A stretch of DNA of 64,000 nt, from the NCBI GenBank assembly GCA_030340625.1, contig JAOPHQ010001148.1, positions 191,001 to 255,000 of the forward strand, in the 5' to 3' direction. Position numbers and translations under genes: made by a program. Positions within the stretch are counted from its first letter, which is position 1; every line of letters starts with the position of its first letter. The notes beneath the pieces are model-generated. The model saw only the letters and a list, made by a program, of their open reading frames with translations. It had not been told where the DNA came from and searched no databases. Below are positions 11,858 through 23,088 of the stretch, one piece after another. The DNA comes from Merluccius polli (lineage: Eukaryota; Chordata; Actinopteri; Gadiformes; Merlucciidae).

Positions 11858-12575
11858 TGCCCACAGGGGAACTCATTGGGGTGGAGTACCTGTTCTCCCA
11901 GACGGGCGCTGTGCTGCAGCAGGAGCTGTCCGATCCCGATGCGGAGGAGGAGGAAGCGGGGGGGGAGGGCAGTGATGAGGGGTTCGAGGAGGAGCCAGAG
12001 GAGATTCGTCTCCTCGAACATCATAGCGCTCTCCTTCAGTCCTCCAACCTCCATCCCCCTGGCATGGAGAAAATGGAGGCTGAAGAGGAGGAGGAGGAAG
12101 AGGACGTTCTGGGGCCAGATGGTCGAGGCGGCTACCAACACGTCGTGGCCAGCAGCCAGACCAGCCCCTCCAGCCCGCGGACGCTTCTGGTCTGGCTGCC
12201 ACCATCAGAGGGCCGCTGCCCCCGGAGCTCTTTGACATTATCACCAGCTCCTCCACCAGCGCCGGCGCGGAGGCCGGTGTCACCCCCTCCACAGCCACAG
12301 CCGCTGCTCCACCAGTGTCCAGAACCACTGCCTGGAGGCACAAGATCCAGGAGAAGGAGCGTCGTGCCCGGGATCTGGGAGACCTCCTCCTTAAACCAGC
12401 CAAGAAGGTCTCCCACTTTAACTGCAGGCGCTGTGGCCAACCAAAGACGCGGGCGTTTCGCCACAGCCGCTACAAGTCAGAGACCTTCTGCTTCCGGGCC
12501 GAGGGCAAGGGCAGAACTGTGGAGCAGTGGCTGGCAGAAGTGAAGGGGCGTGATGGGGCAGCTCCCCCTCCCTGA
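8671..12575 (+). pseudogene. DUF6729-like multi-exon gene with transposase-like core, frameshifted
   Basis: Seven exons with GT/AG borders: 8671-9212, 9293-9623, 9714-10162, 10249-10579, 10690-11450, 11551-11763 and 11867-12575. The start is MQPNFAFHPG. Exon 3 has a Trp-rich zinc-binding region (LWWHPPG, FFLWAPYRMWAYHLRCP, CGGKL, YLECSSCHKK) that I associate with DUF6729. Exons 5-6 have an RNase H-like pattern, VLYVDRDCC, then VRLDVWHLMRRFARG, then STSLESFHLHL, so a D-D-E triad is plausible. The C terminus has an acidic stretch and a final CRRCGQPK zinc motif. The frame shifts near 10815-10825 and again near 12150-12170, so this copy is broken. Exon GC content is far above the flanks. It may be a mobile-element gene (KDZ-like DDE transposases are one possibility) or a decayed host copy. 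No TIRs were found. Confidence 0.6.
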
Positions 12576-12993
12576 GCAATCACTTTGTGTGTGTGTGTGT
12601 GTGTTTGGGAGGGAGGGATTTGTAAATATTGTGTATATAGTTGTATATAGTTTTCTTAATTGTTGTTTTAAATACATTTTTCTTTTTTAAACTAATGCTT
12701 TCTCCTGCTTCTTTCTGCCTTTAAGAAATGAAATGAATATAGGGAAGACTGAGTATCTAGACTAGGTGCCTGATATCACTAAATCCCCACAAATCACTGT
12801 CACACAATACATCAATGCCTCTCCTCACTTAAAAGTAGGGTCAAGGGGCCAAACCAGGTTCAGGTTCAAACGCTCACCTAGAGATTAGCGGGAGGGGGGG
12901 GGGGGGTGAAACAACAGGGGGTGCCGAGAGTCGTTCACTTCGCACCTCCTGAAAAGGCCACCTGGCTACCTCCTGCGAGAACTTGTGGGTTTA

Positions 12994-13064
12994 ACCGGAG
13001 ACACACTTACCTGACCGGAGACACGCCTACCTGTCCGGAGACACACCTACCGGTCCGGCCCCCA
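12994..13064. repeat. 20-bp tandem repeat, about 3.5 copies
   Basis: CCGGAGACACRCCTACCKGT repeated head to tail. A poly-G run lies just upstream at 12893-12906. The 12580-13480 stretch otherwise holds the 3' flank of the preceding gene and a proline-coding CCT-rich tract. Confidence 0.75.
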
Positions 13065-13489
13065 AGAGGGGTTTCAAAAAGAAGGCGAGAAACAGACAGT
13101 CAAATCATTCACGCATTTTATTTGGACAGAATGGAAGGCAGAAACGCAACAAGGAAAAGCCCACGTGTCACTTCATCAGGTTTGTCAGCTATATAATTTG
13201 TTAAACTGCATCTGTGTTTCTATGTACCTTGACTAATAGAGTTCTGTATTGTTATTTTAGTCAACTACCACTGCACATCATCCTCCTCCTCCTGCTCCCA
13301 CTCCTCCTACTCCCCCTCTCCCTCCTCCTCCTCTCCCTCTCCCCCCCCTCCTCCTCCTCGACGGCGTCGGGCAGCAGAGCCGGCGGCGGCGGGGACCAGC
13401 AGGCCCAGCCGTTGCACCGTGCACAGGCGCAGAGTTCGAGCTGCGGAAGACCAAAAAGTCCTCGAAAGCAGCAGGGGAAAGCCAGCGCA

Positions 13490-13545
13490 CACGCCCGGTG
13501 ACCGTACCGGATACTCATTTCAGCCGAGTATCCGGCTCAACTCTA
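13490..13545 (+). mobile_element. Terminal fragment of the hAT-like family seen at 22779-23630
   Basis: The block CCGTACCGGATAC, TTTCAGCCGAGTATC, GGCTCAACTCTA is the same as the right end of the element ending at 23630. The L1 open frame begins immediately downstream, so only the terminus survives. Confidence 0.55.
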
Positions 13546-15425
13546 ATAGATACCCTAGCATCTGGAAAGGCTTGTGGACCAGATGGTCTTCCTCCAGAGA
13601 TTTACAAAACATTTAAAGGTACTCTCTCTCCCCTAATTACTAGAATGCTTAAACACTCTTTGTCAATCAAAACGCTTCCTCAATCATTACAATTGGCTAC
13701 AATTAATATGATACTAAAAGAAAACAAAGACCCAGAATATCCTGAATCCTATAGACCAATAAGTATTCAAAACACAGACTGTAAAATATTAGCTAAACTT
13801 CTTGCTACTAGGATTAATCATATTATACCAAAAATTGTGGGACATGACCAGACTGGCTTTGTCCAAAACAGGCAATCATATTCAAACATTAGGAGATTAT
13901 TAGGTATTTTACAGTATGCTAAAACTCAGAAACTTAATGCATTAGTGGTATCATTAGATGCCGAAAAAGCCTTTGATCATATAGAGTGGGATTATTTGTT
14001 TAAAACTTTAAAGGAGTATGCTTTCAGAGACGGGTTTACTGAATGGGTTAAGTTGTTATATTCTGCACCACAAGCATCAGTTTCTATTATGGGGGTAATG
14101 TCTTCTCCTTTCTCTATAAGTAAAGGTACCAAACAAGGATGCCCTTTATCTCCTTTATTATTTGCATTAGCAATGGAACCTTTGGCGGAGATGATTAGAT
14201 CTAGCTCCTCAGTTGTTGGTATTAAAACTACAAAACAAATACACAAGATTTCACTGTATGCAGATGATGTTCTTTTATTTTTGAACAATCCCATATCCTC
14301 CGTCTCAGCTGTTGTCCAGATAATAAATGAGTTTGGGGTGTTCTCTGGCTATAAAGTCAACTATGGAAAATCATTAGCTTTACCGCTAGGGAACTTGACC
14401 TGTTCTGACTTATCGGGTTACATCCTCTTTCAGTTGTCCCCTAATGGGTTTAGATACTTGGGAATTAATGTCTGTTGTAATTTCGATGATACGGTAAAAA
14501 TGAATTTAGACCCAGTGGTGAATGAAATTCGAAAAAATCTTCAAAGATGGAGCCCTTTGTTAATATCATTACTTGGCAGAGTTGCCATCATTAAGATGAA
14601 TGTCTTACCCAGACTATTATATCCATTGCAGATGCTACCCAATTATGTTCCAGTTAAGTTTTTTAAATCACTACATAGTTTGATAAGTAAATTTGTATGG
14701 AAGGGCAAGCGCCCAAGATTTAAATTGGAGAAACTGCATACCAAGGGACAAAGTGGGGTTAGCACTGCCAAATATAATGTATTATCACTGGGCTTCACAA
14801 ATAAGATATTACTGAATGGTTAAATAAGGACGCTAATTCCACATTTCTGGATTTGGAAAATATTGGATGTGAACCTGTACTGTCGGATATGCCCTTTATA
14901 AATAATGCAATCTCACTACAGGGAATAAAAGATACTTTTATTGTTCGAAATACCCTTAAAACATGGAATCAAGTATGTAGACACTTTGGGATTAAAAATC
15001 AACTCTCTGTTCTGGCGCCTATTGTTTGCAATCCTGATTTTGAATTGTCTTGTTTAGATGTGGGTTTTAAAACATTTAATGATGCTGGTATCTTTCGAAT
15101 ACAAGATCTCTTCTCAGATGGGACTTTAAAATCTTTCTCTCAACTCAGGACTGAATTCGATCTCCCTCAAACACAATTTTTCCGTTATTTACAGCTTAGG
15201 AGCTATATCCAATCTATACCAACATATATGAGTGGCTTGAATACGAATCCGCTTGAAAAGACACTATTAAAGGCCTCTTCTTTAAAGAAGAAAGTTTTAA
15301 GTTATATTTACTCTCAAATGTTTGTCAACATCCCTACGATCAATAGTCAAACTTCCTGGGGAGAAGATTTTGGATCCCATCTGGATGAGGGGATGTGGAA
15401 AAAGATATTGTTGAATCAGGCATGA
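13546..15425 (+). pseudogene. L1-clade LINE ORF2 (reverse transcriptase), 5'-truncated and broken
   Basis: The open frame 13546-14823 begins inside the RT domain (SGKACGPDGLPPEIYK) with no endonuclease upstream, which is 5' truncation. RT motifs are present in order: SYRPISIQNTD, VVSLDAEKAFDHIEW, KGTKQGCPLSPLLFALAMEPLAE, SLYADDVLLF (catalytic YADD) and GYKVNYGKS. The frame breaks near 14800 and resumes as KDANSTFLDLENIGCEP to 15425 (MWKKILLNQA), where homology stops abruptly. The missing 3' part reappears at about 16845. ORF2 makes the cDNA for target-primed integration. This copy cannot. Confidence 0.9.
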
Positions 15426-16147
15426 AAACGGGTCAGGGGTGAAAAAGGTGAGAAGGGCGCGCGGACGGGCGGTTAGACGGACGGACACTGTAGGGCGCCT
15501 GTGAATATAATAAATATGCATGCCAGCCTGTCACTTAGTCTACCATTTACAATAAATATATGAGGCACAATGTGGTAAGGGCACCAACATGGCTTGATGC
15601 ATTCTTCCATCATGATTGACAGACAAGATTTTTTGGGGGGGGCAAAGAAACTAACCTAAGAGTTTTCTACCATTATTGAAACATACCATCAACCTGAAAT
15701 GCAATTTGCGATTGCAGACAGAGCATGCCAGAAAAATATATGTTTGATTTAGAATCAAAGTTTCCCTTTTCCAATTTCACAGTAGCCAAATGAGTTGAGT
15801 GGATGTAATAATAAGCCAAGCACAGGTTCTGAAAAAATATTGTATTAAATAAATAATATTTCCATCCTGGAAATACAATTAATATTATAAAGAAGCACTA
15901 TAACCAGTGTTTCTTTTCTGTGATTTACCGTTAGCTATACAAGCTCGAAGATAACTTCAGTAACAATATTTAGTTAAAAGTAGCGTTAGCTAATCATTTT
16001 CCACCGGGAGCTTTAGCTGGTTGTGTTCGCTCACTGTGTTCAAGGACTCCATTCATCAAGCTGTAGTTAACTATAACTAAGCCTATGCCAACAGAGCTCC
16101 TGGCTAACTTAGATATAGGCTACGAGAAAATATAAAAACGATTGAAA
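15426..16147. other. No gene seen; sequence interrupting the L1
   Basis: AT-rich sequence with no reading frame or terminal repeats that I could recognise. It starts exactly where L1 homology ends. Confidence 0.5.
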
Positions 16148-16740
16148 CTAGAGATGCTCCGATCAGCCTTTTTGGGGCCGATCACCGATCACCAAAATCA
16201 TGATCTGCCGATTGCCGATCACTGCCGATCACAGAATAGCAGGCGAATGGATCTTTTATCTATCTATCATCTAGCAGAGTTTACACCATTTGTAGAAATG
16301 AAACTAACTATGAATTAACTGTCAAAAAAAACAAAAACAGTAGAAATAGGCTACAGTCAAGATCTTGAAGAACCACCAAGTGTTTATTTCTTTGTATTTA
16401 GAAAATGAGAACTTAAGGCTGTAGACCAGGGGTGGCCAACCAGTTAGAGACTAAGAGCCAAATGTTTTACTGTGTTACTGCAAAGAGCCACATCATACAC
16501 ATGAACATCCCCCCTATCCCTTCCTCACTCACACACACGCTTGCGATTGTTGACGGGGGGGGGGGGGGGTGCGCGCGCGCAATAGTAACACACCGCGGAC
16601 CTACGGCCGACGGGGGGGGGGGGGGGGGTGCGCGCGCGCAATAGTAACACACCGCGTGTGATGATCGGCTGTTTTGATCGGCGCGTTTGGGGTTCGCCGA
16701 TCAAGCTATTTTTAGCTAATATTGGCCGATCATGATCGAC
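16148..16740. mobile_element. Nonautonomous element with GATC-rich ends (fragment)
   Basis: It opens with GAGATGCTCCGATC and subterminal GCCGATCACCGATCACC repeats and closes with GCCGATCAAG...GGCCGATCATGATCGAC. The right TIR that should mirror the left is missing. The inside holds two GC-rich poly-G units (16545-16655) and a CAGGGGTGGCCAAC block resembling the terminus of the element at 19962. Confidence 0.5.
16545..16655. repeat. GC-rich poly-G repeat unit (copy cluster 2)
   Basis: Two units of poly-G, TGCGCGCGCGCAATAGTAAC, ACACCGCGGACCTACGGCCG. CGCGCGCG next to poly-G has both Z-DNA and quadruplex potential (inference). Confidence 0.7.
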
Positions 16741-16844
16741 TCCTCAATGGGCACGCTCAGGTCAACCGGCACGAGCCTTCGCAATATTTCCGCGCATGCG
16801 GAAATATCGCAAACGGCGAATTTCGCCGAAAGGTGAGTGATTTT

Positions 16845-17120
16845 CATGCCTGGTTGAATGCAAAGAAAATTACTTGTTCTAATAAATCCTATGAGACTCA
16901 ATATACGATTATGCTATTCGATGTAAATATGAGCCTATGTGCTCATCATTATGTGTGAAATGTAAAAACAGTTGTGGCACTTATGGACATCTTATGTGGT
17001 CATGTCAAGTTTCTGGCTATCGGTCCAAAATGAGATTAAGACAATTTTTAGGTTTGATATTCCACTAAATCCATATCATTTTGTTTTGTACATTCTTAGA
17101 GTGGCTTTGTATGCTGCACG
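16845..17120 (+). pseudogene. L1 ORF2 3' end, displaced continuation of the 13.5-15.4 kb copy
   Basis: In one frame the C-terminal zinc-knuckle-like region of fish L1 ORF2 can be read: KYEPMCSSLCVKCKNSCGTY followed by GHLMWSCQ. Stops and frame changes are present. The order and gap fit one L1 copy interrupted between 15425 and 16845. Two separate fragments cannot be excluded. Confidence 0.65.
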
Positions 17121-17139
17121 CCTCACAATACTACATAAA

Positions 17140-17296
17140 CAAACACCAACACAAATCTTATCACAAACACACAAATGTGAATACAGACACACTGATTTTT
17201 TTACACACACACACAAATGTGAATACAGACAGACAAATCTTATTACGCACACACAAATGTGAATACACACAAATGTGAATACACACAAATCTTATT
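17140..17296. repeat. ACACAAATGTGAATACAGAC minisatellite
   Basis: About six irregular units of CACACAAATGTGAATACAGA with CACA spacers. Similar CACACA tracts resume at 17797, on the other side of the element at 17297-17791. Confidence 0.7.
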
Positions 17297-17791
17297 CAGG
17301 GTGTCCGCGGGGTTTTAAAAAGTATTAAAAAGTGATAAATCAAAAAAGCTAAATTTAATGGCCTTAAAAAGTGATAAATTTGGTCCAAAGGTATTAATTT
17401 TAAAGAATAGGTATTATTTTTTTTCTTTTGGACAATGACTGGTTTTATTTTGATGAAATAGGCGTAATAAAATAAATAAAGCATTACTTGCTTGCGCCGC
17501 TACTTCAAAAAAAAAAAGGAATGATATTGACGTCATATCAATTCATTGTATTCATTGGCCGCTAGAAAAAAATCGTCTTCGCGCGCATAGTTGTCAGGCG
17601 GATAGAAGTGCGAATCTCTTCGGATTTTAGCGTGTGGCCAAAACAAAATGGGAAAATGCAAGTTTTCAAAATCTTTCTGATTGATACTTGGTGCAACTCG
17701 ATGTCGTGGTGGTATTAAAAAAAATCTGAAGGTAGTGAAAAAAGGTATTAAATGGTAGTAAATTGACTCAAAGATTTGTGTATATACCCTG
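17297..17791. mobile_element. Short nonautonomous element beginning CAGGGTGTCCGCGGGG
   Basis: It starts CAGGGTGTCCGCGGGG, carries repeated AAAAAGTATTAAAAAGTGATAA blocks and ends TATACCCTG. TTATT flanks it on both sides (17292-17296, 17792-17796). The terminal match is only about 6 bp, so the superfamily is uncertain. Confidence 0.5.
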
Positions 17792-17859
17792 TTATTACAC
17801 ACACACAGATTGAGATATTACGCACACACAAATAATATTGTCTCAATAATACCCCCATA

Positions 17860-18086
17860 GACCTACGGCCGACGGGGGGGGGGGGGGCGCGCAATAGTAA
17901 CACACCGCGGACCTACGACCGCCGGGGGGTTGGGTGCGCGCAATAGTAACACACCGCGGACCTACGGCCGACGGGGGGGGGGGGGGAGCCGACGGGGGGG
18001 GCGGGGGGGTGCGCGCAATAGTAACACACCGCGGACCTACGACCGAAGGGGGGGGGGGGGGGGGGGCGCGGTGTGTTACTATTGCG
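17860..18086. repeat. GC-rich poly-G tandem array (copy cluster 3), with terminal inversion
   Basis: Four direct units of poly-G, GCGCGCAATAGTAACACACC, GCGGACCTACGRCCG. At 18064-18086 the unit appears inverted (GCGGTGTGTTACTATTGCGC), making a palindromic end. Confidence 0.75.
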
Positions 18087-18475
18087 CTCTCAAAAAGGGG
18101 GTCCGCCCTTTATTACGACAGCCCGTTATTACGACAACCCTCCATTACGACATCCCGTCATTACGACATGCCTCTATTTAGACATGCCCCTAATCCGATC
18201 TTTTTTGGTACCGCTATTACGACAATTTGGTACCGCTATTACGACAATTAGGCCTACTACAATTTGGTACCGCTATTACAACAATTAGGCCTACTTTTCA
18301 TAGAAAGTGCAATAGAATAATAATAATAATAATAATAGTTATTAATATGACAATTAGGCCTACTTTTCATAGAAAGTGCAATAGAATAATATTAATAGTT
18401 ATTAATATAGAATAATGTAGGCCTACCTCTATCATCCCGCCCGCATCCGATCTTTTTTGGTACCGCTATTACGAC
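18087..18475. repeat. ATTACGACA-type short repeats and GCCTACTTTTCATAGAAAG units
   Basis: CGTTATTACGACAACCC and GGTACCGCTATTACGACAAT are repeated irregularly, then AATTAGGCCTACTTTTCATA followed by GAAAGTGCAATAGAATAAT recurs. The latter feeds into the 83-bp satellite. Confidence 0.65.
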
Positions 18476-19075
18476 AATTAGGCCTATTTTTCATAGAAAG
18501 TGCAATAGAATAATAATAATAGTTATTAATATAGAATAATAACTAGATAGGCCTATGGACAATGATCATTGAAAGTGCAATAGAATAATAGAATAATAAT
18601 AATAGTTATTAATATAGAATAATAACTAGATAGGCCTATGGACAATGATCATTGAAAGTGCAATAGAATAATAGAATAATAATAATAGTTATTAATATAG
18701 AATAATAACTAGATAGGCCTATGGACAATGATCATTGAAAGTGCAATAGAATAATAGAATAATAATAATAGTTATTAATATAGAATAATAACTAGATAGG
18801 CCTATGGACAATGATCATTGAAAGTGCAATAGAATAATAGAATAATAATAATAGTTATTAATATAGAATAATAACTAGATAGGCCTATGGACAATGATCA
18901 TTGAAAGTGCAATAGAATAATAGAATAATAATAATAGTTATTAATATAGAATAATAACTAGATAGGCCTATGGACAATGATCATTGAAAGTGCAATAGAA
19001 TAATAGAATAATAATAATAGTTATTAATATAGAATAATAACTAGATAGGCCTATGGACAATGATCATTGTAGATT
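18475..19075. repeat. 83-bp satellite, seven near-identical units
   Basis: GGACAATGATCATTG recurs at 83-bp spacing, with its second G at about 18558, 18641, 18724, 18807, 18890, 18973 and 19056. Units are almost identical, which means recent amplification or homogenisation. Each holds the palindrome CAATGATCATTG and an (AAT)n tract. Confidence 0.9.
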
Positions 19076-19953
19076 CTGATTCTTGTTTGTCGCCAGTCGA
19101 GACAATCTTCAAATGTAGGCCTACCTCTATCATCCCGCCCGCACCCGCAATGAGCTTCCATTTGCATCGCGAGTGCAGACCTCTACTCCAAACAATGTTT
19201 TTCCCAATAATTGATATCGGCACACATTTCAGTCAAAAACTAGGTGATTTTGAACCGGCCATGTGAATAAATGTTAGGCCTACACACATTATGTAAAAGA
19301 CAGGGAGCTCTCCTCATTTTTATTCAGCTCTCAGGGGGAAAAGGTTGAAACTCCATGCATCAAACAAACTCTGTGCGTGCAGGCCAGCAGTCTACTTAAA
19401 AATATATAAGAAGAAGCACGAATAAAGCTCTAGGACCTGAAATTTGGACTTGTTCGTTAGAAATCAATTTAATTTGAATTATGGACTGCCTTTGAATGAA
19501 GTTACACACCCATGCATAAGCTGCGTGTATGCTAAGTCCAGAACATATGGGTATAATCACATTAATTAATTAATTTAAAGTACAATGATAATGACAAATA
19601 TTAATGGCCTCATGTCGGAATGGCAGGACGTTTGAAAAAAAGTAAAGTGCCGCTACTCAGACAATGGGGGAAAAAAATTGTCGCAGTAGTGGGACGCTTG
19701 GAAAATAATATTAATGCCGCCACTCCGACCACTAGACGTCAATGTCTAAGTAGCGGCATGTCGGAATAGCGGCATGTAACCCTCAAAAAGGAGGACGGCT
19801 TGACGCTGCGCCGGACAGGGCTTTGAAAAACCGGACAGTCCGCCTAAAGCCGGACGCGTATTTGTCCTCCTTTTTGAACCCGCGCCCCCCCGGGAGAGTG
19901 TCCACGCCCCCCCAGGGGGGCGCGCCCCACCGGTTGAGAACCACTGCTATAGA
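19076..19953. other. No gene seen; intergenic
   Basis: Non-coding. GTCGGAATAGCGGCATGTAA-like fragments occur around 19610-19780 in both orientations and may be a decayed small element. Confidence 0.4.
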
Positions 19954-19961
19954 CCCTATAG

Positions 19962-20814
19962 CAGGGGTCGGGAACCTATGGCTCGCGAGCCACATGTGGC
20001 TCTTTTGCCGACGGCCGGGGCTCTCGGACGAAATTAGTTGAGGGGGGGGAAAAAATGTAATCAAGGAATCAGACTAGGTCTACCCTAATATAATGCTAAA
20101 ATAACAGTCAATACTGGGGAGAGCTGTGTCGATTGAAACACGTCATTACATTCGGAGAAAACCGTATTTTTTCAACCCGACTCTCCCAACACGCACACAC
20201 GCACGCACGCTGGCCCTATAATGAGAAGGCTTCGTGGCAAATAGGCAGTTACAGTCTATCTGAGTAATGCGCGGGATGCGCGTAACACACCCCGGTCCGA
20301 AGACCGACCGGGGGGCGCGATCGTAACACACCGCCTCCGGTTGGGCCAAATTACTTTATTTTTAATTTTTATGACAGTCCTGGGCCGGCCCAAAGATGTG
20401 CGTCGGCCCCGATGGCCAGTCCACCCCTGGCGCTAATCAAAATGTTAAAAAGGAAAAAGCCCGAAAAGAAAGTCTGCAACTTTCAGCCCGATTGGACAGA
20501 TTGCGTTCGTGGAAAGAGCTGGAAGTGCGATCTGTCTGTTATGTAATGAGAAAATTGCGTCCATGAAACGATCAGTGGCGTAACTATCGACGGTGCAACC
20601 GGGGCCCAGGGGGAGAGCCCCCCTCCGTCAACAACCGCGGGGGCACAAAAAAAATATTTACTTCGACACTCACCATGCATAATTTGCAGCAACATATCCT
20701 ATGTAAGTTAAATATCCAAACTTTTGCTTGTAACCGTCTTTATGTGGCTCTTCTGAGTTTTTTTTTTTTTTTTGTAAAAGTGGCTCTCAAGGCAAAAAAG
20801 GTTCCCGACCCCTG
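19962..20814. mobile_element. hAT nonautonomous element, 853 bp
   Basis: It starts CAGGGGTCGGGAACC and ends GGTTCCCGACCCCTG. The perfect 8-bp TSD CCCTATAG lies at 19954-19961 and 20815-20822. A subterminal block around GGCTCGCGAGCCACATGTGG is mirrored by GTGGCTCTCAAGG near the right end. It has no transposase. A degenerate GC-rich poly-G unit lies inside at 20278-20340. Confidence 0.9.
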
Positions 20815-21020
20815 CCCTATAGTATCTGTGGTGTAAAGGCTGGGACACATTTCAAATTATAAATATGTACACTTTATGTTGAAAGTATAGACCGTCGCGA
20901 TTCCCATTGAAACGAATGGCGCGGTGATTAGCGCGGTGAACCGTCCTCCGCTTCGCATCGGACGGTTGCTTCCGCGAAGTCCATTAACTTCTGATAATGG
21001 ACACCTCGTCGGGCATTATC

Positions 21021-21024
21021 CCTT

Positions 21025-21088
<64 letters not shown>
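21021..21088. repeat. (AT)n microsatellite at the left border of the DUF7869 element
   Basis: About 30 AT dinucleotides. The matching (TA)n tract at 28221-28234 lies at the other border of the same element, as expected if the element inserted into TA-rich target DNA. Confidence 0.8.
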
Positions 21089-21090
<2 letters not shown>

Positions 21091-21623
21091 AGAGTTTAGA
21101 TGCAAAAGCCTCTAAATCCGTTTGACCACTTTTCTTCTAAATGACCATTTTTTATCAGGCTTTTATGTTCAAGTTCAGTCATTTTATTTTAATAACAATG
21201 TTAAGGTTATTAGTTAATGAATACAAATTTTTTTTTTCAAAAATGTCACTTTAGTCTTTTTATGTGTTTTTACCAAATAAAATTTTATTTTGCGTCAAAA
21301 CAAGCTAAATCCACCGGTACGTTTTTGGCAAAAACCTCTAAATCCACAGATTTGGAAAATACATAGTAAAAAGTAGTAGAATCACTTAAGATGCATCAGA
21401 AAACACTGAAAATGGTTAAAGCTAACACAATCAATAAGAAATTAAACATTTCTAAGGGGGTTTGGTGTGTGTGTGAGATGGGGGAGGGGGGGGGGGGGGG
21501 GTCGTGTAGAACATCCATATTATCGATATCCATGTTCCATACCAATTTTTGGATGAAACCTGCAGTCATGTTCTAGTCTCACCCCATTTCTCTGCAGTCA
21601 CTAAACAAAGGCAAAAGGCCCTA

Positions 21624-21629
<6 letters not shown>

Positions 21630-21656
<27 letters not shown>
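21630..21656. repeat. (AAT)n microsatellite
   Basis: About nine AAT repeats. A 15-G run lies at 21487-21501. The 21360-22070 stretch holds nothing else recognisable. Confidence 0.7.
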
Positions 21657-21657
<1 letters not shown>

Positions 21658-22076
21658 GAAACAGTCACAATGTATAACTACAATGGAACAAAATGCCAAC
21701 ACATTTATTTTAACAATAACAGAACATAAGTTAAATACATTCAAAATACATATAAAAATATGAGGTAGAAATTAATATAAATGATGGAATAAATAAAACA
21801 AAACATAAAATACATTTTCCAACAATAAATTATATAAAAAATGAAAAAAAAGTGGTCAAGTAAGTTAATTTCTTATGTTTGGGCATCAGATTCAACTATA
21901 TATATATTAAAAAAAAGCATATAATCAAGTATGTATGTAAGAGAAAAGACATATCTGATTTTTTTTTTAAAAAGGCCAAAAGAAGTGAGACCTCAATGAA
22001 CTGACAATATTCCCCATGCTTGAAAGGAGAGGTGCAAACACACCAAATGTGAGGTGCTGGCAACTGAGAGTGAAGA

Positions 22077-22236
22077 TCAGTAAAAGGAGAGAGGTGCCGC
22101 ACACACGTTTCGGCCATCTGGCCTTCCTCAGATCGCATAGATTCGCAATCTGAGGAAGGCCAGACGGCCGAAATATTAATAAACTACCTATATTGTTCTC
22201 AACTCAGAGTGTGCGGCACCTCTCTCCTTTTACTAA
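22077..22236. repeat. Palindromic MITE-like element
   Basis: The outer arms AGTAAAAGGAGAGAGGTGCC and its complement, and the inner arms TTCGGCCATCTGGCC-TTCCTCAGAT and its complement, form a double palindrome. AATATTCCCCATGCT flanks both sides (about 22006 and 22239), consistent with a long TSD or flanking duplication. Confidence 0.7.
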
Positions 22237-22339
22237 TATTCCCCATGCTGACAAGAGGTAATAAAACATGAAACTTATCTGGCATAAAATGACCATTACA
22301 TTCATATGTAGTGTGTGATCACATATGTGAGAAGTGAGA

Positions 22340-22745
22340 AAAACTCATATTAGATTAAAATAGTATAGAATATATTCAAGATTGCAAGAACAGTGCAAAG
22401 TGTTCTGATAAAAACTCTGGTAAAACGCATATTAGATTCAAATAGTATAGAATATATTCAAGATTGCAAGAACAGTTCAAAATGTTCTGATAAAAACTCT
22501 GGTAAAAACGCATATTAAATTCAAATAGTATATTCAAGATTGCAAGAACAGTGCAAAATGTTCTGATAAAAACTCTGGTAAAAACACATTAGATTCAACT
22601 AGTATAGAATATATTCAAGATTGCAAGAACATTGCAAAATGTTCTGATAAAAACTCTGGTAAAAACACATTAGATTCAACTAGTATAGAATATATTCAAG
22701 ATTGCAAGAACATTGCAAAATGTTCTGATAAAAACTCTGATATAA
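22340..22745. repeat. Tandem array of about five units, 76-82 bp
   Basis: ATTCAAGATTGCAAGAACAG and TGTTCTGATAAAAACTCTGG repeat at about 22381, 22463, 22539, 22620 and 22701. Low divergence implies recent expansion. Confidence 0.85.
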
Positions 22746-22778
22746 AACTCTGATATAAATCTGATATACGATAAACAT

Positions 22779-23049
22779 TAGGGATGAGCGAGTACAGCAT
22801 TATCTGTATCTGTTAACCATATGAAATATCTGTATCTGTACTCAGAGTGGGCAGGATTTAACCCGGAAGTGGGTCGGGTTGTCTTGAAATGAGCAAGGTT
22901 TTAACCGGTATGTTATTTTAAGCATGCAATTGATATGGGTTGATCAGAAATTGTTATTTATTGCTGATTAGAAAACTATTTACAGGACAGCATCAGCATT
23001 GAAAAAACAAAACAAAACTCCAACGACCGGCAGGGAGAGGGAGAGAGAG

Positions 23050-23088
<39 letters not shown>

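Noticed and set aside
13130..13501. Possible gene with a first exon MEGRNATRKSPR and a proline-rich second exon
   Set aside because: A donor/acceptor pair can be drawn, but the second exon is a CCT microsatellite that runs into a transposon end, so there is no independent support.
18300..19075. CRISPR-like array (regular repeats)
   Set aside because: Units are contiguous and identical with no unique spacers, and the sequence is eukaryotic. It is a satellite.
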